Shown here one piece after another: positions 8,593-16,586 of a DNA stretch of 64,000 bases (position 1 is the first letter of the stretch; every line of letters starts with the position of its first letter). The notes under the pieces were generated by a model, which saw nothing but the letters and a program-made list of their open reading frames with translations, ran no database searches and was not told the origin of the DNA. Source of the DNA: a virus; the IMG/VR virus record IMGVR_UViG_3300035698_012970, positions 24,152 to 88,151 of that record; one strand, given 5' to 3'. Made by a program: the position numbers and the translations under genes.

Positions 8593-9407
8593 TTATTGTT
8601 TGGCTATACACTTCATATATTCTAGATATTTCATGGCGTCATCGGCTTTTAATTCCTCGTCATAAATATATAAGCGTATATCTGTAATCTGATGGGTTGA
8701 TAACTTCAATACATCAGATTTGTTTAATCTGACGAAGACACTATATTCATATCCTCGATTATCCCAATCCCCACAATCTACTTCTGTTGTTGGCCATTCT
8801 AGTTTTTCATCATTTTCGAATAATATGATAGCGCCTTTTTCATATAAATTAACCGTACTTCCATATGTAGTAATTCTCATATAAATAGTAGTATCAGATA
8901 CTGTAACGTACTTACTAAATTTTATAGTTTCTAATATCGGACTTCCATATGCGGTCTCGTTTTTGAATTTATCAACCGATTTTTTGATATCTTTACATAA
9001 ATAATCTTCAGGTAATACTAAACCACCAAGTATAGTAAATTCGAATTGTGTTTATATTTAGAATTATATTTAAAGTATAAAACCCCAATCTCATTATTTT
9101 CCAATGTTAGTCTATAATAATGTCCCCTTATAAATTCACATTTTATAACTTTGAAGACTTTATTAACCAGATAGTTATAATTACTTTCTGACTGATCATT
9201 TCCCTTTTTATATCGATCCCCATATTTCATTTCAGGAGTAGAATAGAATTCAGTATAACCTAATTTGTGTAATCCTTCAGAAAGTGTATTTACTTTTAAA
9301 TCCCTTTCTAATAACAAATCTACCGATTCACCAGGAAATTCGAGAGTTTGTGAATATGCCGTTATTGTTAACACCATTGCTAATAAAATAAAAATAATCC
9401 TTTTCAT
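8593..9407 (-). pseudogene. Signal-peptide protein split by a frameshift
   Basis: ATG 9407 opens a Sec-signal protein (MKRIIFILLAMVLTITAYSQ). That frame stops at TAG 9018. A second frame, open from just upstream, continues (…FTILGGLVLPEDYLCKD…) without interruption into the ORF that ends at 8593. The join fits within the A/T-rich stretch around 9040-9065 (AAATATAAACAC), where one base change in length would fuse both parts into about 270 residues. The second half also has its own ATG at 8880. Secreted or periplasmic protein of unknown family; the lesion may be real or an assembly indel. Promoter at 9439-9471. Confidence 0.65.
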
Positions 9408-9438
9408 ATCTCTAAAATTTAGTTATTATTAATTTGTA

Positions 9439-9471
9439 CAAACATAGGGTTATCTTTCGTAATAAAAAAAT
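9439..9471 (-). promoter_or_regulatory. T-tract/TAnnTTTG-class promoter
   Basis: ATTTTTTTATTACG, 11 nt, TATGTTTG (perfect -7 element). About 32 nt upstream of the secreted protein start at 9407. Confidence 0.9.
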
Positions 9472-9519
9472 GAATTCAATTTTTACCATGACAAACCTTA
9501 GGAAAACAGCAAATAATTT

Positions 9520-9527
9520 GATATATA
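9520..9527 (+). promoter_or_regulatory. GATATATA-class (late-type) promoter
   Basis: GATATATA on the plus strand 6 nt before the ATG of the only plus-strand endonuclease gene, in the same relation as at the minus-strand endonuclease genes. Confidence 0.65.
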
Positions 9528-9533
9528 TAACAT

Positions 9534-10490
9534 ATGATAACAACAAAAACAGTAATGCTAAAAATATCAAGTAATCTTCTAAAATATTACAGAGAGAAGG
9601 GATATAATGTTTCAAACCAGAAATATTCGGAGATAAAAGTTAAAGATCTCACTAAAGGATCACACGTCAAAGTTAATGGTCTATGTGATGATTGTGATTG
9701 TGAATTTATAAGAGAATATCGTACAGTAAAGTACATAGATGGGAAGACCTACTGTAAAAAATGCCAAGCGTCGATAAGTGCAAAGAAAAGAATAAAAGAG
9801 GTTGGAAGTAATTTTGGTAAATCTAAAAGTACCCCGTTTTCAAACCCCGAAATACAGAGAAAAATAGCCACAAAGTATTCAAAGAATCCTAAAAAGTTAA
9901 AAGAAATACACAATAAAAGGAAAAAAACAAGATATGAAAAATATGGTGACGAGAACTGGAATAATCAGAAGAAGAAGAAAGAAACCTCTATGATAAAACA
10001 TGGTACTGAAAATTGGAATAATCCAGAAAAGAGAAAGGCAACATGTCTAAAGAAACATGGGAATAAAACATGGAATAACCAAGAAAAGAAAAAAGAAACA
10101 TGCTTAGAAAGATATGGTGTCGAACATACTCAGCATAATGAAGAAATTTTTAATAAAACGCTTAAAAGTGCACATAAGGTTAAAGAATATAAAAATGGAA
10201 TATTTTACCAAGGAAGTTATGAAATGGAATTTTTGGATTTATATTGGGATCGGATGCAAATATTGAATGGTAAAAAATTCATATATATTGGGTTTGATGG
10301 TAATCAGCATGTATATTTTTCAGATTTTTATATTCCATCATTAAACTTAATCGTTGAAATAAAATCCCAATATACCCTTGATTATGATTCAAATTCATAC
10401 TATAAACATACAACGGTTAAAAATAGTGATTATAACTTTATTTGTATTATAGATAAGATATATGACGAGTTTGAATCACTATTAAAATAA
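9534..10490 (+). CDS. Homing-type endonuclease, PD-(D/E)XK fold, with repeat DNA-binding region
   Basis: 318 residues. Positions about 55-80 hold a Cys4 zinc finger (CDDCDCEF, CKKC). The middle (about 125-210) has four repeats of the form 'YG/HG..NWNN..KK.ET', a DNA-reading repeat type known from phage mobile endonucleases. The C-terminal 'SDFYIPSLNLIVEIKS' supplies the D...ExK catalytic pattern. It is transcribed against its neighbours and preceded by its own GATATATA promoter, as expected for a mobile gene. Its 3' end overlaps the converging DUF4326 gene by 9 nt. Confidence 0.75.
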   Translation: MITTKTVMLKISSNLLKYYREKGYNVSNQKYSEIKVKDLTKGSHVKVNGLCDDCDCEFIREYRTVKYIDGKTYCKKCQASISAKKRIKEVGSNFGKSKSTPFSNPEIQRKIATKYSKNPKKLKEIHNKRKKTRYEKYGDENWNNQKKKKETSMIKHGTENWNNPEKRKATCLKKHGNKTWNNQEKKKETCLERYGVEHTQHNEEIFNKTLKSAHKVKEYKNGIFYQGSYEMEFLDLYWDRMQILNGKKFIYIGFDGNQHVYFSDFYIPSLNLIVEIKSQYTLDYDSNSYYKHTTVKNSDYNFICIIDKIYDEFESLLK

Positions 10491-10796
10491 TGCCTTTGGT
10501 AAATTAGCATACTTGAGTAGTATATCCCCGTGACATGATCCCTTGCCGTTAATATCTTTACACCAACATGCAAGTACTTTACCCCTTAGTTCAGGTAAAG
10601 CAGCCATAAGTTCTTCATTACCAAGTAGATATCCTTCATAATTGGCAATAGCTTCGTCTCTGGTTGCTACAATGTATTTAGCTGTAGTTCCTTCTTTGTG
10701 TGTATATGGGTTTCCCCATTTGGATCCACGTCCAATATAAACATCATATTCATCTTTTTTACAGTGTACTACTCTTGGTTTCGGCATCATCTCCAT
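10482..10796 (-). CDS. DUF4326 protein
   Basis: 104 residues. 'RVVHCKKDEYDVYIGRGSKWGNPY' type opening (VYIGRGSKWGNPY), 'GKVLACWCKD' and 'CHGDILLKYAN' are the conserved DUF4326 motifs, with Cys/His residues that could bind metal. The family is common in phages; its activity is not established. Overlaps the upstream gene by 38 nt; a start at the second or fourth codon would reduce this only slightly. Confidence 0.85.
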   Translation of the reverse strand: MEMMPKPRVVHCKKDEYDVYIGRGSKWGNPYTHKEGTTAKYIVATRDEAIANYEGYLLGNEELMAALPELRGKVLACWCKDINGKGSCHGDILLKYANLPKALF

Positions 10797-11313
10797 ATTT
10801 AAAATCTATGTAATGTAAAACCGGGCTTGGTGAAGATAGTGGTTTTACTTCGACCATATCCAAACTCACAGTTTTTGCAAATATCTGTTTAAATTCAGGC
10901 CCGGGCGTTATGGTACCATTTGCAACCCCTTCTTCATATTCTTTCTTTCGTTTTTCTCTCTCTTCTTCCTTAAGTCTAACGTGTTCATCAATCTCTGATT
11001 GTGGTGTATCCCACTCAAAAAGAACAGTTGTACCTTCCGCAGAAATCATCGCTGTCCAAGATTGGTCTTCATTTAATCTAAAATACTTATATCCGTTTTG
11101 TTCTCTTGCCCCGTACGATTTAATTAGACGAAAAAGATTCGTAGAACGTGCATTCTTAGCAAATATTATTTTTGGCTGAGATTTTGGTGAATAGAAACCA
11201 TCCCCATCCATTATATGCATCTCATGACCAACATACATCAAAACATCACCAGTCAAGGGACATTTCATATGGGTTTCTTCCGGTTCTTGTTTACCTCCGT
11301 CGTAATATCTCAT
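10759..11313 (-). CDS. Hypothetical protein with charged helix (184 aa)
   Basis: The N-terminus is Cys/His-containing (MKCPLTGDVLMYVGHEMH); residues about 120-150 form a highly charged helix (RLKEEEREKRKKEYEEG). No family recognised. Fourth in a row of overlapping small genes below the Thg1-like gene. Confidence 0.7.
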   Translation of the reverse strand: MRYYDGGKQEPEETHMKCPLTGDVLMYVGHEMHIMDGDGFYSPKSQPKIIFAKNARSTNLFRLIKSYGAREQNGYKYFRLNEDQSWTAMISAEGTTVLFEWDTPQSEIDEHVRLKEEEREKRKKEYEEGVANGTITPGPEFKQIFAKTVSLDMVEVKPLSSPSPVLHYIDFKYGDDAETKSSTL

Positions 11314-11316
11314 ATC

Positions 11317-11604
11317 TTATTTTTTATACCAAAGTTTCTGTGTAACTGCCTCTTTGTGCCTATATTTTTCTCCGTAGTCACTAATTATCCATTTATCTAA
11401 TCTTTCTCTAGCCTCTTCAAAGCTTTTAAAATACTTGGTAAATATTATCGAATTCCTTATCTCGTGATCTTGTAGTGCATAAAAAGGTAACCCAAATTCA
11501 CTTTCTGCGTTATTCTCTTCCATAGTCGGATTACTTGCAAGTTTATTATGCTTAATAATACTATATCTTTTTCTTATCTTCTTTAATAGTTTAGCTTTCA
11601 TCAA
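11317..11604 (-). CDS. Hypothetical protein (95 aa)
   Basis: Basic N-terminus (AKLLKKIRKRYSIIKHNK) followed by a soluble domain with 'EEARERLDKWIISDYGEKYR'. Overlaps the upstream gene's end by 14 nt. No family recognised. Confidence 0.65.
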   Translation of the reverse strand: MMKAKLLKKIRKRYSIIKHNKLASNPTMEENNAESEFGLPFYALQDHEIRNSIIFTKYFKSFEEARERLDKWIISDYGEKYRHKEAVTQKLWYKK

Positions 11605-11806
11605 CTTCTATATTTCTGGTTAAATGTTTATACATTTCCTCTTTTACTCTTTGAGAAACGTACTCTGCTTTCTCTAAATCTGGTATGATTTCTTTAGGTT
11701 CACACATAAATTCTGGAGTCATTTTTACAATGACCTCAAAATTTGTACCTGTGCTATAAGAAAAATTGTCCTTTTGTATTATTACTACTGTTACTGCTTC
11801 ACTCAT
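11591..11806 (-). CDS. Hypothetical protein (71 aa)
   Basis: I place the start at ATG 11806 (MSEAVTVVIIQKDN), 4 nt after the stop of the upstream gene; the longer frame to 11881 would overlap that gene by 71 nt. Soluble, C-terminus YKHLTRNIEVDES. Unknown. Confidence 0.65.
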   Translation of the reverse strand: MSEAVTVVIIQKDNFSYSTGTNFEVIVKMTPEFMCEPKEIIPDLEKAEYVSQRVKEEMYKHLTRNIEVDES

Positions 11807-11810
11807 TATA

Positions 11811-12128
11811 TTATTCTTTTGAATCTCTATATACTCTTTGGAAATCGTCTTTAAAAAGTTTTCCCATGAAATCTGCTGCATAATGACTTCCTAATGGAGT
11901 CATTATATCTTCACATAATAAAAACGGAACAAATACATTATGTTCTCCTATTTCTTTCATGGTAAACTTTACTTTACAGCCCAATTGTCCATTTGGATAA
12001 CCTTCCATTGGTTTTGTTCTGGATAACTTCTTATCTAAGATTTTACATTTCACAGGTAGCAACCAGTCATTATCCTTAAATGAAGTCTCAATTTTGTTCA
12101 TTGCTAACTTAACTATTTTTGGTATCAT
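11811..12128 (-). CDS. Hypothetical protein (105 aa)
   Basis: Contains 'LPVKCKILDKKLSRTKPMEG' and 'PLGSHYAADFMGKLFKDDF'; soluble. Its ATG overlaps the TAA of the Thg1-like gene (TAATG), indicating coupled translation with it. No family recognised. Confidence 0.7.
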   Translation of the reverse strand: MIPKIVKLAMNKIETSFKDNDWLLPVKCKILDKKLSRTKPMEGYPNGQLGCKVKFTMKEIGEHNVFVPFLLCEDIMTPLGSHYAADFMGKLFKDDFQRVYRDSKE

Positions 12129-12988
12129 TATTCTGCGTTATTTGGTACAAGGTTTCTGATATATTCACGATCCTGTGTGAATGTTGGGGTATCTAGATCT
12201 GTTATCCATTTAGTTCTAGTGCTACCCTCTCCTCTAGTACCAATATTCCCGTCTGGCATTAGACTTGCACTGATTAGCTTATAGTCAATAACCTCAGTCA
12301 CTTTTCTAATAACAGCTCCTCTTTTCTTTCTAATTTCAGCCTTATCCCAATTAACACCCTTTTGAAACATCATTTCCTGCATCTCGTCTGTTTTCTTGCC
12401 ATTTAATTCTTTGTGTGAATATAAACATTGTGCACATGACGAGATTGAATTTCTAACCGCATCTTGTTGTCTCCAAACTAGATAATTTATAACCTCAGTT
12501 AATGTAGGGAGTTGGAAAACCCTTGCATCAAACATAGCTATCTTTTTACTCATATCTTCCATCTCGACCCATTCAAAATTTGGACGCATTGTCTTTTCAT
12601 CAATATGCGCAATCTCTTTTAGCCCTCTAATAAATCTTAGCTGATTAAATTTCGCTGTTGCTAAAGATGCAGCGACAGATGTTATCTTCTGTATAGTCCC
12701 ATCAAACCATGCTTCGGTATTAAGATTATCAAAATCAGTAAGAATTACTGAAATCTCGTCTGATTGGACATAAGCAAGTTTAGCTCCCATGATTTCTTTA
12801 CATAGATATTCAGCAGTTGAATTCATATCTTCTATGAATCCATGATCAAAAGGTCTTATTAAACCTCTTGTATATGTGTGGAATGCTTTACCGTCAATTC
12901 TAATGACAGTATAACTTCTTCTCATTAATTTTTGTTTAGTACGACTTTCGTAGTACGATTTCATTCTATCTCCTAAGTTGTCTTTCAT
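12128..12988 (-). CDS. Thg1-like tRNA 3'-5' polymerase
   Basis: 286 residues, the usual length of tRNAHis guanylyltransferase-like proteins. 'VIRIDGKAFHTYTRG' (metal-binding D32) and 'YVQSDEISVIL' (D77, E78) are the catalytic motifs of the family; 'RNSISSCAQCLYSHKELNGK' region matches the conserved fingers part (NSI). The family adds nucleotides to the 5' ends of tRNAs: G-1 to tRNAHis or 5'-end repair. The phage tRNAHis at 36.6 kb already encodes G-1, so 5' repair of damaged tRNAs is the likelier role. Upstream DNA has GATATAAATA, a possible late promoter variant. Confidence 0.9.
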   Translation of the reverse strand: MKDNLGDRMKSYYESRTKQKLMRRSYTVIRIDGKAFHTYTRGLIRPFDHGFIEDMNSTAEYLCKEIMGAKLAYVQSDEISVILTDFDNLNTEAWFDGTIQKITSVAASLATAKFNQLRFIRGLKEIAHIDEKTMRPNFEWVEMEDMSKKIAMFDARVFQLPTLTEVINYLVWRQQDAVRNSISSCAQCLYSHKELNGKKTDEMQEMMFQKGVNWDKAEIRKKRGAVIRKVTEVIDYKLISASLMPDGNIGTRGEGSTRTKWITDLDTPTFTQDREYIRNLVPNNAE

Positions 12989-13000
12989 TTTATTTACTAG

Positions 13001-13108
13001 TTATTTATATCTATTCTTATGCTTTCCCTTGGGTTGTTTATATTCGCCCATTTTATCAAGTTTTTTAACTACCAGAAAAGCTACCCCGATTGCTATTATT
13101 CCAAACAT
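13001..13108 (-). CDS. Very small membrane peptide (35 aa)
   Basis: ATG 13108 to TAA 13001. One hydrophobic helix (MFGIIAIGVAFLVVKKL) and a basic tail (KPKGKHKNRYK-like). Fits exactly between two genes. Unknown function. Confidence 0.55.
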   Translation of the reverse strand: MFGIIAIGVAFLVVKKLDKMGEYKQPKGKHKNRYK

Positions 13109-13115
13109 GTCTATT

Positions 13116-13352
13116 TTATTTAATTATTTCATCTACGTAATCAAACATAATTAATACTCCAATTAGCCAATATATGTTTATATTTTTACTATACATCGCA
13201 TCACCATTATTATTTGCAACTGCATAATAAGCCTCGGTTATATCCCCATGATGTTGTATAGTAATACTACATCTATCATTCACGAAGTGGTTTTCTTCAA
13301 TCATTTCGAATCCATTCTTTTCTAAAAATGGTTTTATCTCCTTTAATATCAT
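13116..13352 (-). CDS. Hypothetical protein (78 aa)
   Basis: Amphipathic with a hydrophobic C-terminal half (NIYWLIGVLIMFDYV). Its start overlaps the stop of the upstream gene by 1 nt. No family recognised. Confidence 0.65.
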   Translation of the reverse strand: MILKEIKPFLEKNGFEMIEENHFVNDRCSITIQHHGDITEAYYAVANNNGDAMYSKNINIYWLIGVLIMFDYVDEIIK

Positions 13353-13750
13353 TATTTTGCTCGCTTTAATTCATTAATGATTTCATTAATTGTTAGTTTT
13401 TCATATATTAAACACCCAGTGATAATATCAGTACTGTCACCCTCCAGAATTCTCAAAATATCACTCAGTGCACTTATAACTGTTTCTAAGTACACTTCTT
13501 TCACGGTAAAACTATGAAGAGGTTCGGTTTTCTCTCTTGCTATAATCATTGCATCAGCAACTTTATATGCCATTTCAACTTTTTCTCGCAGTAATTCTTC
13601 ACTTGCCTTCTCGGCAGTAAGTTGAATCCATTCTTCCTTTTCTCCCTCCTTAGCAATGTTCTTTCGCTGTCCACCAGTATAAAATGTACTTAATTTATTT
13701 GCACTAATGATCTGTCCTGCTAAATAATCTCTTAGTTTTATATTTTCCAT
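13352..13750 (-). CDS. Conserved phage-type helical protein (132 aa)
   Basis: The pattern 'LRDYLAGQII' near the start and 'AYKVADAMIIAREK' later is a common opening of small phage/prophage proteins of unknown function. All-helical, soluble. Starts on the stop of the membrane protein gene (overlap 1 nt). Confidence 0.65.
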   Translation of the reverse strand: MENIKLRDYLAGQIISANKLSTFYTGGQRKNIAKEGEKEEWIQLTAEKASEELLREKVEMAYKVADAMIIAREKTEPLHSFTVKEVYLETVISALSDILRILEGDSTDIITGCLIYEKLTINEIINELKRAK

Positions 13751-14232
13751 TATATTGTAAATAATCCTATTAAAATACTAATCACTCCAATTATCTCAAT
13801 CCACCATATATGATCCTTCCATTTCCAGATAAGTGCACCAATATAAAATAGTGCAGAGAGCCCACCAAATATAGACAAAGCATACCACGCATCATAATCT
13901 ATACCAAGACCTAATAGCGCTGCGCCTATGCCAATTGCAGCCCCCGTAAAATGAATTATAGGCACTGGTCCTTTCCTAGGTAAGAACTGTGTAGCTCCAC
14001 CAACGAAAATCAATCCCATACCCGATGCAAAAAGCCAAACTGAACTACTATCCCCATTGAAGGTCATGAGTGAACCCAACGCATACATAACTAATGTAAA
14101 AATCCATTGTAAATGAAATGGTTTCAATTTATACCAACTATCCGAGATGGAAGGTAATGGTCTTTTAAATTTTATCAACAAAAATGTGATATAAACAACA
14201 AATATTGTTGTTTGTATTAATGTAATTATCAT
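13750..14232 (-). CDS. Multi-pass membrane protein (160 aa)
   Basis: Five predicted membrane helices spread over the whole length (about 3-20, 40-55, 65-80, 95-130 as a pair, 140-158), short loops, no recognisable catalytic motif. Unknown; located among small soluble genes. Confidence 0.7.
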   Translation of the reverse strand: MIITLIQTTIFVVYITFLLIKFKRPLPSISDSWYKLKPFHLQWIFTLVMYALGSLMTFNGDSSSVWLFASGMGLIFVGGATQFLPRKGPVPIIHFTGAAIGIGAALLGLGIDYDAWYALSIFGGLSALFYIGALIWKWKDHIWWIEIIGVISILIGLFTI

Positions 14233-14240
14233 AATATTCT

Positions 14241-14540
14241 TTATTTCATTCTCTCTATACTATCTCCGTAATTCTTTATTCTCAAAATTGTTAATTCTCC
14301 ATTCTTTTTGGACTTACCTATCTTAAATTCAAAGTCGTCACTTATACTACAACCATCGCCATCCCAATCATATCTTTTTCCTAATCCAGTTCTCATGTTA
14401 TAAACAAGCTTTTCACTTTCTTCCATTTTAATTGTAACGTTACCAGTTAATAAATTAAATCTAGGTTTAACATTCCAGTATTTTCCAATATGAGTTTGCT
14501 CTCTAAAGATTTGCTTGACTTTACTAACTGTTACTTTCAT
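14241..14540 (-). CDS. Hypothetical protein (99 aa)
   Basis: Basic N-terminus (MKVTVSKVKQIFREQTH) and beta-rich remainder; soluble. One nt after the Cys-containing gene upstream. No family recognised. Confidence 0.65.
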   Translation of the reverse strand: MKVTVSKVKQIFREQTHIGKYWNVKPRFNLLTGNVTIKMEESEKLVYNMRTGLGKRYDWDGDGCSISDDFEFKIGKSKKNGELTILRIKNYGDSIERMK

Positions 14541-14541
14541 A

Positions 14542-14898
14542 TTAGTTATTATTAAGTAAATTCTTTTCTTTGCAATGATTTAAACAGTCATCAGTACTAC
14601 CTTCAATCCAAGTTTTAACCATTTCTAGTCCACCTGCTCCCTCACACATACATAATGGACAAAATTCATTTCCATTTGTATCTTTACCAAGCATACCAAC
14701 TCCACCAGCTTTTAAACCAGCAGACCATATTGCATTATTTGCAGCCATTAGTGGATCAAATATTACTAATTCTTCATCCTCTAATTCTTTTACCACGCGA
14801 TTCATTGCATCTTCACCACTTTTGGCCACTAAATGACCCATACCCTTTCTGTCAACCGCTTCTCTGAGCTGTTCCCAGTGTTTAGTACAAATTTTCAT
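14542..14898 (-). CDS. Hypothetical Cys-cluster protein (118 aa)
   Basis: Contains 'FCPLCMCEGAGG' plus 'CTKHW' at the N-terminus and 'CLNHCKEKN' at the C-terminus, together a plausible zinc site. No known family. Confidence 0.65.
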   Translation of the reverse strand: MKICTKHWEQLREAVDRKGMGHLVAKSGEDAMNRVVKELEDEELVIFDPLMAANNAIWSAGLKAGGVGMLGKDTNGNEFCPLCMCEGAGGLEMVKTWIEGSTDDCLNHCKEKNLLNNN

Positions 14899-14907
14899 AA
14901 TTATATT

Positions 14908-15027
14908 TTAAGCGTCCATCATTTTTTTATAACCAGCAAAGTAATACTCAAGCCGATAAACTTCTCCTGTACTAGGATCTTTCTTATAAGTACTACCAGA
15001 CGGATATGCATGCACCCATTTAGCCAT
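14908..15027 (-). CDS. Small protein with YKK-D-TGE motif (39 aa)
   Basis: ATG 15027 to TAA 14908. 'TYKKDPSTGEVYRLEYY' resembles the N-terminal segment of the next two proteins upstream ('YKKDSKTGDAIT', 'YKNSNTGELI'), so the three look like a tandem paralogous set. Confidence 0.6.
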   Translation of the reverse strand: MAKWVHAYPSGSTYKKDPSTGEVYRLEYYFAGYKKMMDA

Positions 15028-15029
15028 TA

Positions 15030-15269
15030 TCAGCAGTTTTTAGTTATTTTCTTTTTCTTTATTTGGCTTTTACCATTTTGTCTTAGTTTTAAAATATTAT
15101 ATTCTAATTTCCTAATTTCGACAAAATCTGAACTTCTTCTTGGTGATATATCTAGTTCATCATTATTAACATCCCAATATTGAATATTACTATAATAGTC
15201 ATCATAATTATCTTCTGCTGTTACTGTAATAGCATCTCCAGTTTTAGAGTCCTTTTTATACCTAATCAT
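15030..15269 (-). CDS. Small paralogue (79 aa)
   Basis: Shares 'YK.S.TG..I' near the start and 'FVEI.K..Y' in the second half with the adjacent 15262-15501 protein; basic C-terminus (KSQIKKKKITKNC). Tandem duplication, function unknown. Confidence 0.65.
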   Translation of the reverse strand: MIRYKKDSKTGDAITVTAEDNYDDYYSNIQYWDVNNDELDISPRRSSDFVEIRKLEYNILKLRQNGKSQIKKKKITKNC

Positions 15270-15501
15270 TTTTGGTAACTTTTAATTGTTTCTTTTTCTC
15301 CCTGGTATACTTCTTTTCTGAAATTTCAACAAATCCTATTAAATCTGGAACTATATCTTCATCGCCATCACCGATCTCTTTACCATGAATATTATAATAA
15401 TGATCAGGAAAATCAATTCTGGTATTATGTTCAAAGATTGATCTTAATATCAATTCTCCAGTATTAGAGTTCTTATAATGTTTTTTAATATGATTTCCCA
15501 T
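15262..15501 (-). CDS. Small paralogue (79 aa)
   Basis: Same architecture and length as its downstream neighbour, with which it overlaps by 8 nt: TG-containing start, 'FVEISEKKY', lysine-rich tail. Function unknown. Confidence 0.65.
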   Translation of the reverse strand: MGNHIKKHYKNSNTGELILRSIFEHNTRIDFPDHYYNIHGKEIGDGDEDIVPDLIGFVEISEKKYTREKKKQLKVTKND

Positions 15502-15734
15502 TATACTTGTGTTAATATTAGATTTCTAAGAAGATTTGCTTTTGTTAAAACAGCTCTACCTGTGATATCTGTTCCCTCGTGTTCATTCCCAATATGAGAT
15601 AATCCATCATCTCTCGATCCTTTCCAAAAATTATAAATGAGTTCTTTTAGTTCTTCATGCGAAATCACATCAAGAGCTAATTTAACTATTTCATTTTCTT
15701 TTCTAATCATTTCATTTTCTGCAGTACTAGACAT
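15501..15734 (-). CDS. Hypothetical protein (77 aa)
   Basis: I prefer ATG 15734 (MSSTAENEM) over the alternative start four codons upstream. Helical, 'EELKELIYNFWKGS'. It still overlaps the end of the DUF932 gene by 8 nt. Unknown. Confidence 0.6.
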   Translation of the reverse strand: MSSTAENEMIRKENEIVKLALDVISHEELKELIYNFWKGSRDDGLSHIGNEHEGTDITGRAVLTKANLLRNLILTQV

Positions 15735-16530
15735 ATTCGTAAGCAAGGTTAAATAGTTCCTTATTGATTTGAATATCTTTGTTGAAATTCATAATCTTTC
15801 TGGCATTTCTTAGTTTACCATTCTTAGTATAATGAAAATTCCCATTAATAAACTTTTCCTGGATTATATTGTAAAGTGCCCATAGGGTATCAGCTTTATC
15901 CTCATCCCTTGTTGGTTTAATAAGCTCATCATAGTCTATACTAATGGATAACATTTCATCTTTTTCAAATCTAATATTAAGTGCTTTCTTTACGAAAGTA
16001 AAAGTAGTCTTAGAATCCATTTTAACATCTTTCATTCTTTCCATTGCTTCGATAGTCACTGAAAGATTTTCGACCATATATTTGATTTTCTCCTGTAGAT
16101 CTTCAAAGTTATATCCCATATGGCGGATCTTAATACTCTTAAATTCCTGGGTCGATATTATTAATCCATTTTCACAGATCATTCTGAATAAACCAGCAAT
16201 AAAAGTAAAACTGCTTCTTCCGTCGTGTGAGTTGACTAATAAAATCTGAGGATAAACCTCTTCACCATCATTTTGTATGATTTTAAGATCCTCGTTCATA
16301 AAAACAATCAAGTGCTTCTGAAATCCAATAGTGTTTCCTTTTCTTGCTTTGACCTGTCTTGCATCAGCAGCATACCAACCTAATGATCTCATATCATTAA
16401 TAAGTGTGGATGTAGTAATGTGTTTGTATAATCGAGAAACAACCTCAGAAGATTCTTCAGTAAAAGCAGAGGGAACAAGTTCCATCAATTCTTCATCGGT
16501 CAATCCTTCGGTAGCAGTTAATCGTAGCAT
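15727..16530 (-). CDS. DUF932 phage/plasmid-like protein
   Basis: 267 residues. 'LVNSHDGRSSFTFIAGLFRM' followed by 'CENGLI' is the hallmark of DUF932, found in phages and plasmids, activity unknown. First gene after the promoter at 16554-16586 and head of a long run of small genes down to the DUF4326 gene. Confidence 0.85.
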   Translation of the reverse strand: MLRLTATEGLTDEELMELVPSAFTEESSEVVSRLYKHITTSTLINDMRSLGWYAADARQVKARKGNTIGFQKHLIVFMNEDLKIIQNDGEEVYPQILLVNSHDGRSSFTFIAGLFRMICENGLIISTQEFKSIKIRHMGYNFEDLQEKIKYMVENLSVTIEAMERMKDVKMDSKTTFTFVKKALNIRFEKDEMLSISIDYDELIKPTRDEDKADTLWALYNIIQEKFINGNFHYTKNGKLRNARKIMNFNKDIQINKELFNLAYEYV

Positions 16531-16553
16531 AATTCTAATTTTAGTTTATACGT

Positions 16554-16586
16554 TAAAAGTAATAATACTTTTCGTAATAAAAAAAT
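16554..16586 (-). promoter_or_regulatory. T-tract/TAnnTTTG-class promoter
   Basis: ATTTTTTTATTACG, 11 nt, TACTTTTA. Lies in the 55-nt gap between purA-like and DUF932 genes; the upstream edge touches the purA-like stop codon. Confidence 0.85.
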
